Origin: JAWOGN01 sp046496815
GTDB lineage: Bacteria; Desulfobacterota; DSM-4660; Desulfatiglandales; Desulfatiglandaceae
Reading direction: 5' to 3'
Length of the DNA: 14,875 nucleotides
Assembly: GCA_046496815.1 (NCBI GenBank)
Contig: JAWOGN010000126.1
Span: forward strand, 1 to 14,875
Shown here piece by piece: positions 1 to 5,883 of this stretch (position 1 is its first letter; each line of letters starts with the position of its first letter). The position numbers and the translations under genes are program-made. The notes beneath the pieces are model-generated. The model made no database searches and was not told the DNA's origin. It saw nothing but the letters and a program-made list of their open reading frames with translations.

Positions 1-726
1 TAAGAATTCCCGGTTTCCTTTTGGACCAAAGAGTGGAGACGGGATCTGGCCCATCACGCTCCATTCCAGGGCCTCGGAAAAAATGCAGATACGGTCCACG
101 ATCTGGCGGTGAAGCAAGGGGTCGCGGATCACTCCTCCTTTGCCCACTTGCCCCTTTTTCACCTCGAATTGGGGTTTGATTAAGGCAATGATGAATGCGT
201 GGGGCTTCAGTAGATCAGATACCGGGGGAAGGACGAGCCTTAAAGATATAAAGGAGACGTCAATGACCGCCCCGTCCATTGGGCCTTCGATGTCTTCAGG
301 TTTCAGATAGCGAATATTTGTTTTTTCCAGTACTTTTACACGATCATCCCGCCGGAGTTTCCAGTCGAGTTGACCATAACCAACATCCACTGCGAAAATC
401 CTGCCGGCTCCCCGCTGAAGCAGGCAATCTGTGAAGCCTCCTGTTGAAGCCCCGACATCCAGAAGGGTTTGACCCTCAACATCGACATTGAAATGTTTCA
501 GCGCCGCTTCCAGTTTCAGTCCCCCACGGCTTACATAGGGGCGGGAAGTTTCCTCCATGGTGATGGAGGCTGAAAGCGGGACGAGACGCCCCGGCTTGTC
601 AGCCCGCATCCCGTTCACTCGCACATGGCCTGCCATGACCAGCGCTCTCGCCTTTTCTCTACTTCCGGCCAATCCTCTTTGAAGCAAAAGCTGATCCAAC
701 CTGCTTTTTGATGGCTCCGCAGAAAT
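1..726 (-). CDS. tlyA: TlyA-family RNA 2'-O-methyltransferase (S4 + FtsJ domains), 3' end cut by window
   Basis: SAM-dependent methyltransferase of the TlyA (hemolysin A) family; characterised members 2'-O-methylate rRNA. The 242 residues in the window start with an S4 RNA-binding domain (about 8-66: RLDQLLLQRGL, then SREKARALVMAGHVRVNG) followed by an FtsJ-like Rossmann fold. That fold shows YVSRGGLKL (64-72), the SAM loop DVGASTGGFTD (90-100), AVDVGYGQLDW (112-122), DVSFIS (156-161) and KPQFE (184-188). The sequence is still open at the edge at GPKGNREFL, so probably only about 5-25 C-terminal residues are missing. The start is unclear: an ATT at 726 lies 6 nt after a perfect AAGGAGG and gives a family-like N terminus (SAEPSKSRLDQLL). 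Alternatives are ATG at 765, adding 13 unusual residues, and TTG at 699. All options overlap the 3' end of dxs, implying translational coupling. It is the last visible gene of the leftward operon. Confidence 0.93.
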   Translation of the reverse strand, partial: MSAEPSKSRLDQLLLQRGLAGSREKARALVMAGHVRVNGMRADKPGRLVPLSASITMEETSRPYVSRGGLKLEAALKHFNVDVEGQTLLDVGASTGGFTDCLLQRGAGRIFAVDVGYGQLDWKLRRDDRVKVLEKTNIRYLKPEDIEGPMDGAVIDVSFISLRLVLPPVSDLLKPHAFIIALIKPQFEVKKGQVGKGGVIRDPLLHRQIVDRICIFSEALEWSVMGQIPSPLFGPKGNREFL

Positions 727-2605
727 CCCTCGCCTCCTTAAAAATTCCCAAAGTATCCAACGCATACTTTTCTCTCAAGATGGCGGGGGGGCCATGCTCA
801 ACGAATTTGTCAGGCAATCCCATTCGTCTTACACGCACATTCCTTACATCCAAGTCACTGAATAGCTCCAGGATTGCCCCCCCGAGCCCCCCCTGCCTGA
901 TATTTTCCTCCACCACCAACACCCGGCCGGTTGAAGCACCAAGATCGCCCAGTTTCGGGTCGATTGGCTTTACAAAGCGGCAGTTCACCACGCCCGCAGA
1001 GACGCCCTCTTTCTCCAGTTGCAAGGCGGCCTCCAGAGAGGGGTAGACAGCGCTCCCCAAGGCGAAAAGGAATAAATCGTGGCCCTCTCGGAGGATTTCT
1101 GATTTCCCGATCGGTAAGCATCGGTATTCGGCGTCTAAGTTTACACCGATCCCATTTCCCCTGGGGTATCTGAACGCTATGGGACCGGAATGTTTCAAAG
1201 CCGTGTAAAGCATCTGCCTGAGTTCATTCTCATCCTTAGGTGCCATGATCGTCATATTCGGCAAGCTGCGCAGATATGTGATATCAAAATGGCCGTGATG
1301 GGTCGGCCCGTCTTCACCCACAAGGCCGCCCCGGTCGATCGCAAAAACCACCGGTAGGTTGGGCAGACACACATCGTGGATGACTTGATCGTAGGCCCTT
1401 TGAAGGAATGTGGAATAAATTGACACGACGGGTCTGAACCCCTCTGCGGCAAGGCCGGCGGCAAATGTGACGGCATGCTGTTCCGCGATACCCACATCCA
1501 AAAATCTTTCCGGGTATGCCTGAGCAAATTCCATCAGCCCCGTCCCCTCAGGCATGGCGGCGGTTACGGCAAAAATTTTCTTGTTTTGCCGGCCCAGTTC
1601 AACCATAGCGTCCCCAAATACCTCAGTATATGAAGGTATCGTAGTCGTCTTATCCGTCGCCGGGCACCCGGTGGGAATCTCAAAACAACCCACTCCATGG
1701 AAGTGGGCGGGGTCTTTTTCAGCCGGCCCGTATCCTTTGCCTTTCTGGGTAAGGACATGAACCAAAACCGGGCCTTCCAGATATCTCGCATTTCGGAGCG
1801 TTTCGATGAGAAGATCAAGCCGGTGTCCCTGTATCGGTCCGATGTATTTAAATTTAAAAGCCTCAAAGAGCATGCCGGGGGTAAAAAAAGTGATAAAAGA
1901 GTCCTCGCTTTTTCGCACCAAACTTAAGATATTTTCGCCCACACCCGGCAGGGATTTGATGAAATTTTCCAGTTCTCTCCTAAAATTGAGAAACCGCCTG
2001 CCGGTCATCTTCCGACTCAAGAATGAAGAAAAAGCTCCCACATTCGGGGATATGGACATGGCGTTATCGTTCAAGACAACGATCAGGTTTTTTTCGTTAT
2101 GCCCGGCTTGATTGAGCCCTTCGAAGGCCAAGCCGGCGGTCATGGAACCATCCCCGATCACCGAAATCACCTTACTTTTGTCTCCCTTGAGTTCCTTAGC
2201 GGTGGTTACACCCAGACCCAGTGAAATTGCCGTGCTGCTGTGTCCCGTGTCAAAGGCGTCATAAGGGCTCTCTGAGCGTTTTGGAAATCCGCTGATACCC
2301 CCGTGGGTCCGGAGTGTGTGGAACCGATCTCTTCGCCCGGTGATCAATTTGTGGGCATAGGCCTGATGACCGACGTCCCAGATAAGCGTATCTTCCGGGG
2401 CATCGAACACATAATGCAGCGCAATCGTCAATTCAACGACCCCGAGACTGGGTGCAAGATGTCCGCCGGTCTTCGACACGGTTTCAATAATTTTTTGACG
2501 AATTTCGCCGGCCAGAACTTCAAGATCGGAAAGTGAAAGAGATTTCAGGTCTGTCGGACTGTCAATTTTTTCTAAAAGAAGTTTGGATTTCTTCGTGTTG
2601 CTCAT
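659..2605 (-). CDS. dxs: 1-deoxy-D-xylulose-5-phosphate synthase
   Basis: Thiamine-diphosphate enzyme condensing pyruvate and glyceraldehyde 3-phosphate to DXP, the first step of the MEP isoprenoid pathway; cytosolic. The 648 residues carry all landmarks: the N-terminal His in GGHLAPSLG (His49), DVGHQAYAHKL (77-87), the diphosphate/Mg motif GDGSMTAGLAFEGLN (151-165) with NDNAMSI (179-185), and the pyrimidine-domain glutamate in GIAEQHAVTFAAGLA (Glu375). DRGGLVGEDGPTHHG follows at 424-438, then the C-terminal transketolase domain. Length is slightly above the usual 620-640 because of a Lys/Arg-rich tail. Start ATG at 2605 overlaps the ispA stop as ATGA, so translation is probably coupled to ispA, whose product uses the IPP and DMAPP that this pathway makes. 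Confidence 0.97.
   Translation of the reverse strand: MSNTKKSKLLLEKIDSPTDLKSLSLSDLEVLAGEIRQKIIETVSKTGGHLAPSLGVVELTIALHYVFDAPEDTLIWDVGHQAYAHKLITGRRDRFHTLRTHGGISGFPKRSESPYDAFDTGHSSTAISLGLGVTTAKELKGDKSKVISVIGDGSMTAGLAFEGLNQAGHNEKNLIVVLNDNAMSISPNVGAFSSFLSRKMTGRRFLNFRRELENFIKSLPGVGENILSLVRKSEDSFITFFTPGMLFEAFKFKYIGPIQGHRLDLLIETLRNARYLEGPVLVHVLTQKGKGYGPAEKDPAHFHGVGCFEIPTGCPATDKTTTIPSYTEVFGDAMVELGRQNKKIFAVTAAMPEGTGLMEFAQAYPERFLDVGIAEQHAVTFAAGLAAEGFRPVVSIYSTFLQRAYDQVIHDVCLPNLPVVFAIDRGGLVGEDGPTHHGHFDITYLRSLPNMTIMAPKDENELRQMLYTALKHSGPIAFRYPRGNGIGVNLDAEYRCLPIGKSEILREGHDLFLFALGSAVYPSLEAALQLEKEGVSAGVVNCRFVKPIDPKLGDLGASTGRVLVVEENIRQGGLGGAILELFSDLDVRNVRVRRMGLPDKFVEHGPPAILREKYALDTLGIFKEARDFCGAIKKQVGSAFASKRIGRK
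731..740 (-). promoter_or_regulatory. Strong Shine-Dalgarno inside the dxs 3' end, for tlyA
   Basis: The minus strand reads TAAGGAGGCG here, inside dxs codons. Six bases separate AAGGAGG (739-733) from an in-frame ATT (726-724) of tlyA. No ATG, GTG or TTG lies at a usable distance downstream, so the site either drives initiation at ATT or is a chance match in dxs. The only upstream ATG (765) has just a weak GAGA-type site. Confidence 0.5.
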
Positions 2606-3492
2606 TCGCTTCTTTCAATGATGTACATGGCGATCTGACGCAAAGGTTCCGCCCTATGGTCAAATGCTTGAAGTGATTCCACCGCCGCATCGGCCAATTC
2701 GGACTGAATTCTTTTGGATTCGGACAGGCCGACCAACGATGGGTAGGTTATTTTGCCCTTTCGCTCATCAACTCCGGCTTCTTTCCCCATGGTCTCGCTG
2801 TTCCCCTCGATATCCAGGATATCATCGGAAATCTGAAAGGCCAGGCCTATGTTGTGACCATAGGTCTTAATCGCCTCAATCTGGGATTCTTTCGCCGGGC
2901 CGAGCATGGCACCGGAGGCAACGGAGGCACTGATCAAGGCTCCCGTCTTGTGGGTATGGATGAATTTCAAGAGGGAAATATCCACCCTTTTTCCTTCCGA
3001 CTGAATGTCAACCGTTTGGCCGCCGACCATGCCGCGATATCCGGCAGCCTGAGAAATAAGCGCTATCACTTTCAGCAGCACTTGGGGAGTGATGTCGACA
3101 GTTAAATGCGCTGTCGCCATCAGACGAAAGGCCTCGGTGAGCAATGCGTCGCCTGCCAGGAGGGCTACCGCATCACCAAAGACCTTGTGGCCGGTTGGTT
3201 TTCCTCTTCTGAAATCGTCATCGTCCATGACCGGCATGTCATCGTGTATCAGGGAGTAGGTATGGATGAATTCAAGGGCACAGGCGATTGAAAGGGAATC
3301 CGTATGGATACCACCCACGGACTCAGTACCCGCAAGGCAAAGAATCGGCCTGAGTCTTTTACCTCCCGCAAACAGGCTATATCTCATGGCCTTTATCACG
3401 TCGGATGCCGGACCCTCCGGTTCCGGGAGACAGGCTTGAAGCGCTTCATCGACGATGCCCCTTTTTTCGTGAAGATAGGATTTGAGATCCAC
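2602..3492 (-). CDS. ispA: Short-chain polyprenyl (farnesyl) diphosphate synthase
   Basis: Trans-prenyltransferase adding IPP to DMAPP/GPP, most likely making C15 farnesyl diphosphate. Counted from GTG at 3492 it has 296 residues, normal for IspA. Visible are GGKRLRP (43-49), the first Asp-rich motif DDMPVMDDDDFRRGKPTG (84-101), HKTG (181-184) and the second Asp-rich motif DDILD (223-227). A Tyr five residues before the first motif and the two-residue insertion within it match bacterial type II FPP synthases; exact chain length remains an inference. Start choice: GTG lies 7 bp after the xseB stop and gives the family-like N terminus DLKSYLHEKR. An upstream ATG at 3531 would add 13 atypical residues, overlap xseB and has no ribosome site. 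The end overlaps dxs by 4 bp. Confidence 0.94.
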   Translation of the reverse strand: MDLKSYLHEKRGIVDEALQACLPEPEGPASDVIKAMRYSLFAGGKRLRPILCLAGTESVGGIHTDSLSIACALEFIHTYSLIHDDMPVMDDDDFRRGKPTGHKVFGDAVALLAGDALLTEAFRLMATAHLTVDITPQVLLKVIALISQAAGYRGMVGGQTVDIQSEGKRVDISLLKFIHTHKTGALISASVASGAMLGPAKESQIEAIKTYGHNIGLAFQISDDILDIEGNSETMGKEAGVDERKGKITYPSLVGLSESKRIQSELADAAVESLQAFDHRAEPLRQIAMYIIERSE

Positions 3493-3499
3493 GTTGTTT

Positions 3500-3742
3500 T
3501 TACTCTGCAACCTCCTCTCCATCAGGTTCATAGGGCACTTGTATCGGCTTATCTCCGCTTTCCTTAACCAGTAAGCTCACCTTCTGTTCGGCCTCTTCCA
3601 ACTTATTGGAGCAGAATTTGAGAAGTTTCATCCCCTCCTCAAAGGCTTTGAGGGACTCTTCCAGGGACAACGCACCGCCCTCAAGACTTTGCACGATTTC
3701 TTCAAGTCTTTGCATCGCCACCTCGAACTTTTGTTCAGCCAT
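3500..3742 (-). CDS. xseB: Exodeoxyribonuclease VII small subunit
   Basis: Small subunit of exonuclease VII, a single-strand-specific exonuclease in which several XseB chains bind one XseA. The 80 residues equal the family norm. The diagnostic core is FEVAMQRLEEIVQSLEGG...LSLEESLKAFEEGMKLLKFC, a two-helix coiled coil, followed by KLEEAEQKV and an acidic tail. Start ATG at 3742 is preceded by GGAGGT at 3751-3746. It is first in the packed group xseB-ispA-dxs-tlyA, with its own promoter-like sequence 114 bp upstream, and is separated from xseA by a mobile element. Confidence 0.95.
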   Translation of the reverse strand: MAEQKFEVAMQRLEEIVQSLEGGALSLEESLKAFEEGMKLLKFCSNKLEEAEQKVSLLVKESGDKPIQVPYEPDGEEVAE

Positions 3743-3855
3743 GATACCTCCGTATCTTACAGGGCGCAGGAGAGGAATGATTCGAAGATTCGGCAAACGG
3801 CATGCGCCGGAACCCTGGATTTGAATTTAGATCCGTATCGGGAAGTTACAGAAAC

Positions 3856-3884
3856 TGTATATAACGTGTCGGCTTGGGTGTCAA
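3856..3884 (-). promoter_or_regulatory. Sigma70-type promoter for xseB-ispA-dxs-tlyA
   Basis: On the minus strand TTGACA (3884-3879), a 17-bp spacer, then TATACA (3861-3856). The -35 box is consensus and the -10 box matches 4 of 6. A start near 3849 would give a leader of about 107 nt before xseB. It lies outside the mobile element, between the element and xseB, so the downstream genes need not be transcribed from xseA. Judged by eye only. Confidence 0.6.
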
Positions 3885-3914
3885 ATTAGAAACGGACGGC
3901 ACTTACAATGCCTT

Positions 3915-3922
3915 GATTTTTG
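3915..3922 (+). repeat. Target-site duplication, left copy
   Basis: GATTTTTG immediately outside the left terminal repeat, identical to 4220-4227. The same octamer also occurs inside the terminal repeat (3934-3941), which slightly weakens it as proof of duplication. Confidence 0.7.
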
Positions 3923-3954
3923 GTATCAATTTAGATTTTTGAAACACTGCGATC

Positions 3955-3985
3955 GGGGCCGTTGGGATCTCTTTCAGATGACCGC
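3955..3985. repeat. Inner inverted repeat, left arm
   Basis: GGGGCCGTTGGGATCTCTTT plus CAG A/T GACCGC pairs with 4176-4146; only one base of 31 differs. It lies 10 bp inside the outer repeat on this side, against 21 bp on the other side, so the element is asymmetric. Confidence 0.85.
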
Positions 3986-4145
3986 AACACAAACTCTACA
4001 CTACACGGTGAACGCCCCCAATCCCGAAATAGGCGGCTCGGTAAAGGCAGAAAAGACCGACGTTGCAACAGCGATTCCCTTCTGGGGCTGTCCGGGGATG
4101 AGTTTTGAGGCCCAGCTGCCGTTCCATGGAGCAAGGGAGGGCTTT

Positions 4146-4176
4146 GCGGTCTTCTGAAAGAGATCCCAACGGCCCC
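4146..4176. repeat. Inner inverted repeat, right arm
   Basis: Reverse complement of 3955-3985 with one mismatch. A 21-bp stretch (4177-4197) separates it from the outer repeat, twice the spacing of the left side. Confidence 0.85.
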
Positions 4177-4219
4177 TGTTGTTCTGCTCACGAGTTCTTT
4201 CAAAAATCTAAATTGTTAC

Positions 4220-4227
4220 GATTTTTG
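4220..4227 (+). repeat. Target-site duplication, right copy
   Basis: GATTTTTG immediately outside the right terminal repeat, identical and in direct orientation to 3915-3922. Confidence 0.7.
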
Positions 4228-4247
4228 TATCTGTTTGCTGCCGATGC

Positions 4248-5627
4248 TCAAGACCGATTTTTCATCAAGCGCCATAGTTTTCGCTCGTTGCTTACTTTTT
4301 CTACCCGGCATTCCAGTTCGCCGGCTGCAAGCAGCACCTGAACAGGGTCTCCTCTTTTCACATCTGAAATGTCCCTCAGGATGGTTTCCTCAGGCATTTT
4401 TCTGGCGATGCTGAACCCCCGCTTAAGAATGGATAACGGGCTAAGGTCATTTATTCTTTTTGTAACAAGAGAGAGGGTCATCTGATTGTCGTGGAGACGT
4501 CCTTTAATGGCCGCGGTGAACGAACGCCTCTGAAATCTCAATTGCTGCTTCATGGATACTATGACATTCAGGGGAGACTCAGAGAGCAGGGCACGTTTCT
4601 CGGTGTCAAGTCTCATTTTTCCGTCACGCAAAATGAATAGTGTCAGGCGGATGATCCTGGAGTAAATGTCGTCAAGACGGATCCAGTTTTCAGCAAGCCG
4701 TTTCCTCGGATCCCGAAGGGATTTTGACAGATGCGCCAGTTGGTGCGCAGGATTCTTTATGGCCCAACCGACTCCTGATATTAAACGGTTTCTCACTTCA
4801 TTCAGGCGATTCAGGAGGGCTTCCTTTTCAGAGACAAGGAGCTCAGCCGCGGCGGAGGGGGTTGGCGCCCTGAAATCAGCCGCAAGATCCGCGATTGTAA
4901 GGTCGATTTCGTGACCTACTGCAGAAACGACCGGAATCCGGGATCTTCTGATGGCCCGCGCGAGTTCCTCTTGGTTAAACGCCCACAGGTCTTCAAGAGA
5001 TCCGCCTCCGCGCGTCAGGACAATGACCTGGACGTTGAGGTCCCGGTTAACGACATCCAAGGCTTCAACCATCTCCCGCGTTGCTTCCTCGCCTTGAACC
5101 CGAACGGGCACGATCGTAATCTCGATGTTGGCAAATCGGCGGCGGATAATTTTCAAAAAATCACGAATCGCTGCTCCGCTGGGCGAGGTGATGACCGCGA
5201 CCCTCTGTGGCAGGAAGGGAAGGGGTTTTTTGATCTCATTGTCAAAAACCCCCTCGTCGGCCAGCTTTTTTTTGAGTTGTTCAAATGCAAGGGCCAGGGC
5301 GCCCACACCCATAGGTTCCAGATAATCGAGAATGATTTGATACTCCCCCCGGGGCGCGTATACGGCAATCCTGCCCTGGGCAACCACCTTCATGCCGTTT
5401 TCAGGCAGAAACTTCAGATAGCGGGCTTGAAGGCGAAACATAACCGCCCGGATTTGTGACTTTTCGTCTTTGAGCACCATGTAGTAATGGCCGGAGGCCG
5501 GGGCGCTGAAGTTGGAGATTTCACCTTCTATCCAAACAAAGTCAAAATGATCTTCAAGAAGCTTTTGAATTTTCTCTGTGAGCTCAGTGACGGAAAATAC
5601 CGGGGGGTTTTGATTTATTGACGGCAA
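4248..5627 (-). CDS. xseA: Exodeoxyribonuclease VII large subunit
   Basis: Catalytic subunit of exonuclease VII, degrading single-stranded DNA from both ends to short oligonucleotides; acts with XseB. Counting 459 residues from TTG at 5627: an N-terminal OB fold (about 9-105: PVFSVTELTEKIQKLL, VWIEGEISNF, GHYYMVLKD), then the catalytic domain with VITSPSGAAIRDFL (145-158), RGGGSLEDLWAFN (206-218), SAVGHEIDLTIAD (235-247) and RAPTPSAAAEL (253-263), and a long helical C-terminal region. Start is uncertain. TTG at 5627 gives an N terminus like E. coli XseA (LPS...PxFxV) and has AGGAG 11 nt upstream. ATG at 5699 and TTG at 5708 would add 24-27 residues lacking family likeness and have no ribosome site. 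The gene ends 28 bp before a mobile element that separates it from xseB. Confidence 0.94.
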   Translation of the reverse strand: MPSINQNPPVFSVTELTEKIQKLLEDHFDFVWIEGEISNFSAPASGHYYMVLKDEKSQIRAVMFRLQARYLKFLPENGMKVVAQGRIAVYAPRGEYQIILDYLEPMGVGALALAFEQLKKKLADEGVFDNEIKKPLPFLPQRVAVITSPSGAAIRDFLKIIRRRFANIEITIVPVRVQGEEATREMVEALDVVNRDLNVQVIVLTRGGGSLEDLWAFNQEELARAIRRSRIPVVSAVGHEIDLTIADLAADFRAPTPSAAAELLVSEKEALLNRLNEVRNRLISGVGWAIKNPAHQLAHLSKSLRDPRKRLAENWIRLDDIYSRIIRLTLFILRDGKMRLDTEKRALLSESPLNVIVSMKQQLRFQRRSFTAAIKGRLHDNQMTLSLVTKRINDLSPLSILKRGFSIARKMPEETILRDISDVKRGDPVQVLLAAGELECRVEKVSNERKLWRLMKNRS

Positions 5628-5664
5628 GACGATTATGGCTCCTATGCAGCGCTGGGATTTTTTA

Positions 5665-5693
5665 TTTTTAGGACAATATGCGGCTATAAACAA
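5665..5693 (-). promoter_or_regulatory. Possible sigma70-type promoter for xseA
   Basis: Minus strand TTGTTT (5693-5688), 17-bp spacer, TAAAAA (5670-5665): 3 of 6 and 4 of 6 consensus matches. If real, transcription starts near 5658, downstream of the 5699/5708 start candidates, which would favour TTG 5627. Weak by itself. Confidence 0.25.
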
Positions 5694-5836
5694 GGACATT
5701 TTCGGCAATCACGCGCTTCGGGTGAAATTCCTTGACCCGGAGGCATTCGGCATCTATATTCAAATTGAATCTTTTTGTTGTAGCGATCGGTTCAGGTAAG
5801 ATTGAAATAATTGTTCTGATGCTCGGCGCATCCTTA

Positions 5837-5861
5837 GATTGATCACTGAAAATTATCAATC
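5837..5861. repeat. Inverted repeat upstream of the carboxyltransferase gene
   Basis: GATTGAT (5837-5843) and ATCAATC (5855-5861) are perfect 7-bp arms around an 11-bp spacer, ending 12 bp before the ribosome site. It could be an operator or an mRNA hairpin; no regulator is encoded nearby to decide. Confidence 0.4.
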
Positions 5862-5873
5862 ATGAGAGTGAAT

Positions 5874-5878
5874 GGAGG
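5874..5878 (+). promoter_or_regulatory. Ribosome binding site fixing the start of the carboxyltransferase
   Basis: GGAGG followed by five T and then ATG at 5884. The earlier in-frame ATG at 5872 overlaps this site and has none of its own, so 5884 is the better start. Confidence 0.75.
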
Positions 5879-5883
5879 TTTTT

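Larger units (their letters stand above)
3923..4219. mobile_element. 297-bp non-autonomous element (MITE-like, IS66-like ends) with 8-bp target duplication
   Basis: Left end 3923-3944 and the reverse complement of right end 4219-4198 are both GTA[T/A]CAATTTAG followed by ATTTTTGAAA: 22 bp with one mismatch. Directly outside, the octamer GATTTTTG occurs at 3915-3922 and 4220-4227 in the same orientation, as expected for an 8-bp target duplication. No transposase is encoded. A right terminus beginning GTAA together with an 8-bp duplication is what I recall for the IS66 family, so mobilisation in trans by an IS66-type transposase is a reasonable inference, not shown. Inside lies a second inverted repeat (3955-3985 / 4146-4176). 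The 90- and 72-codon frames inside are Arg/Ser/Pro-rich or plain read-through and are not called as genes. It sits between xseA and xseB, 28 bp from the xseA stop. Confidence 0.82.

Noticed and set aside
3931..4203. 90-codon minus-strand frame filling the mobile element, and a 72-codon plus-strand frame (3939-4157)
   Set aside because: Both begin and end inside terminal repeats, overlap each other on opposite strands, lack a ribosome site, and have Arg/Ser/Pro-rich or featureless composition.
4911..5459. 182-codon plus-strand frame opposite xseA
   Set aside because: Fully antisense to a gene with all family motifs; no recognisable domain, typical shadow frame.
5628..5708. 27-residue N-terminal extension of xseA
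   Set aside because: No ribosome site, no likeness to XseA N termini; kept only as an alternative.
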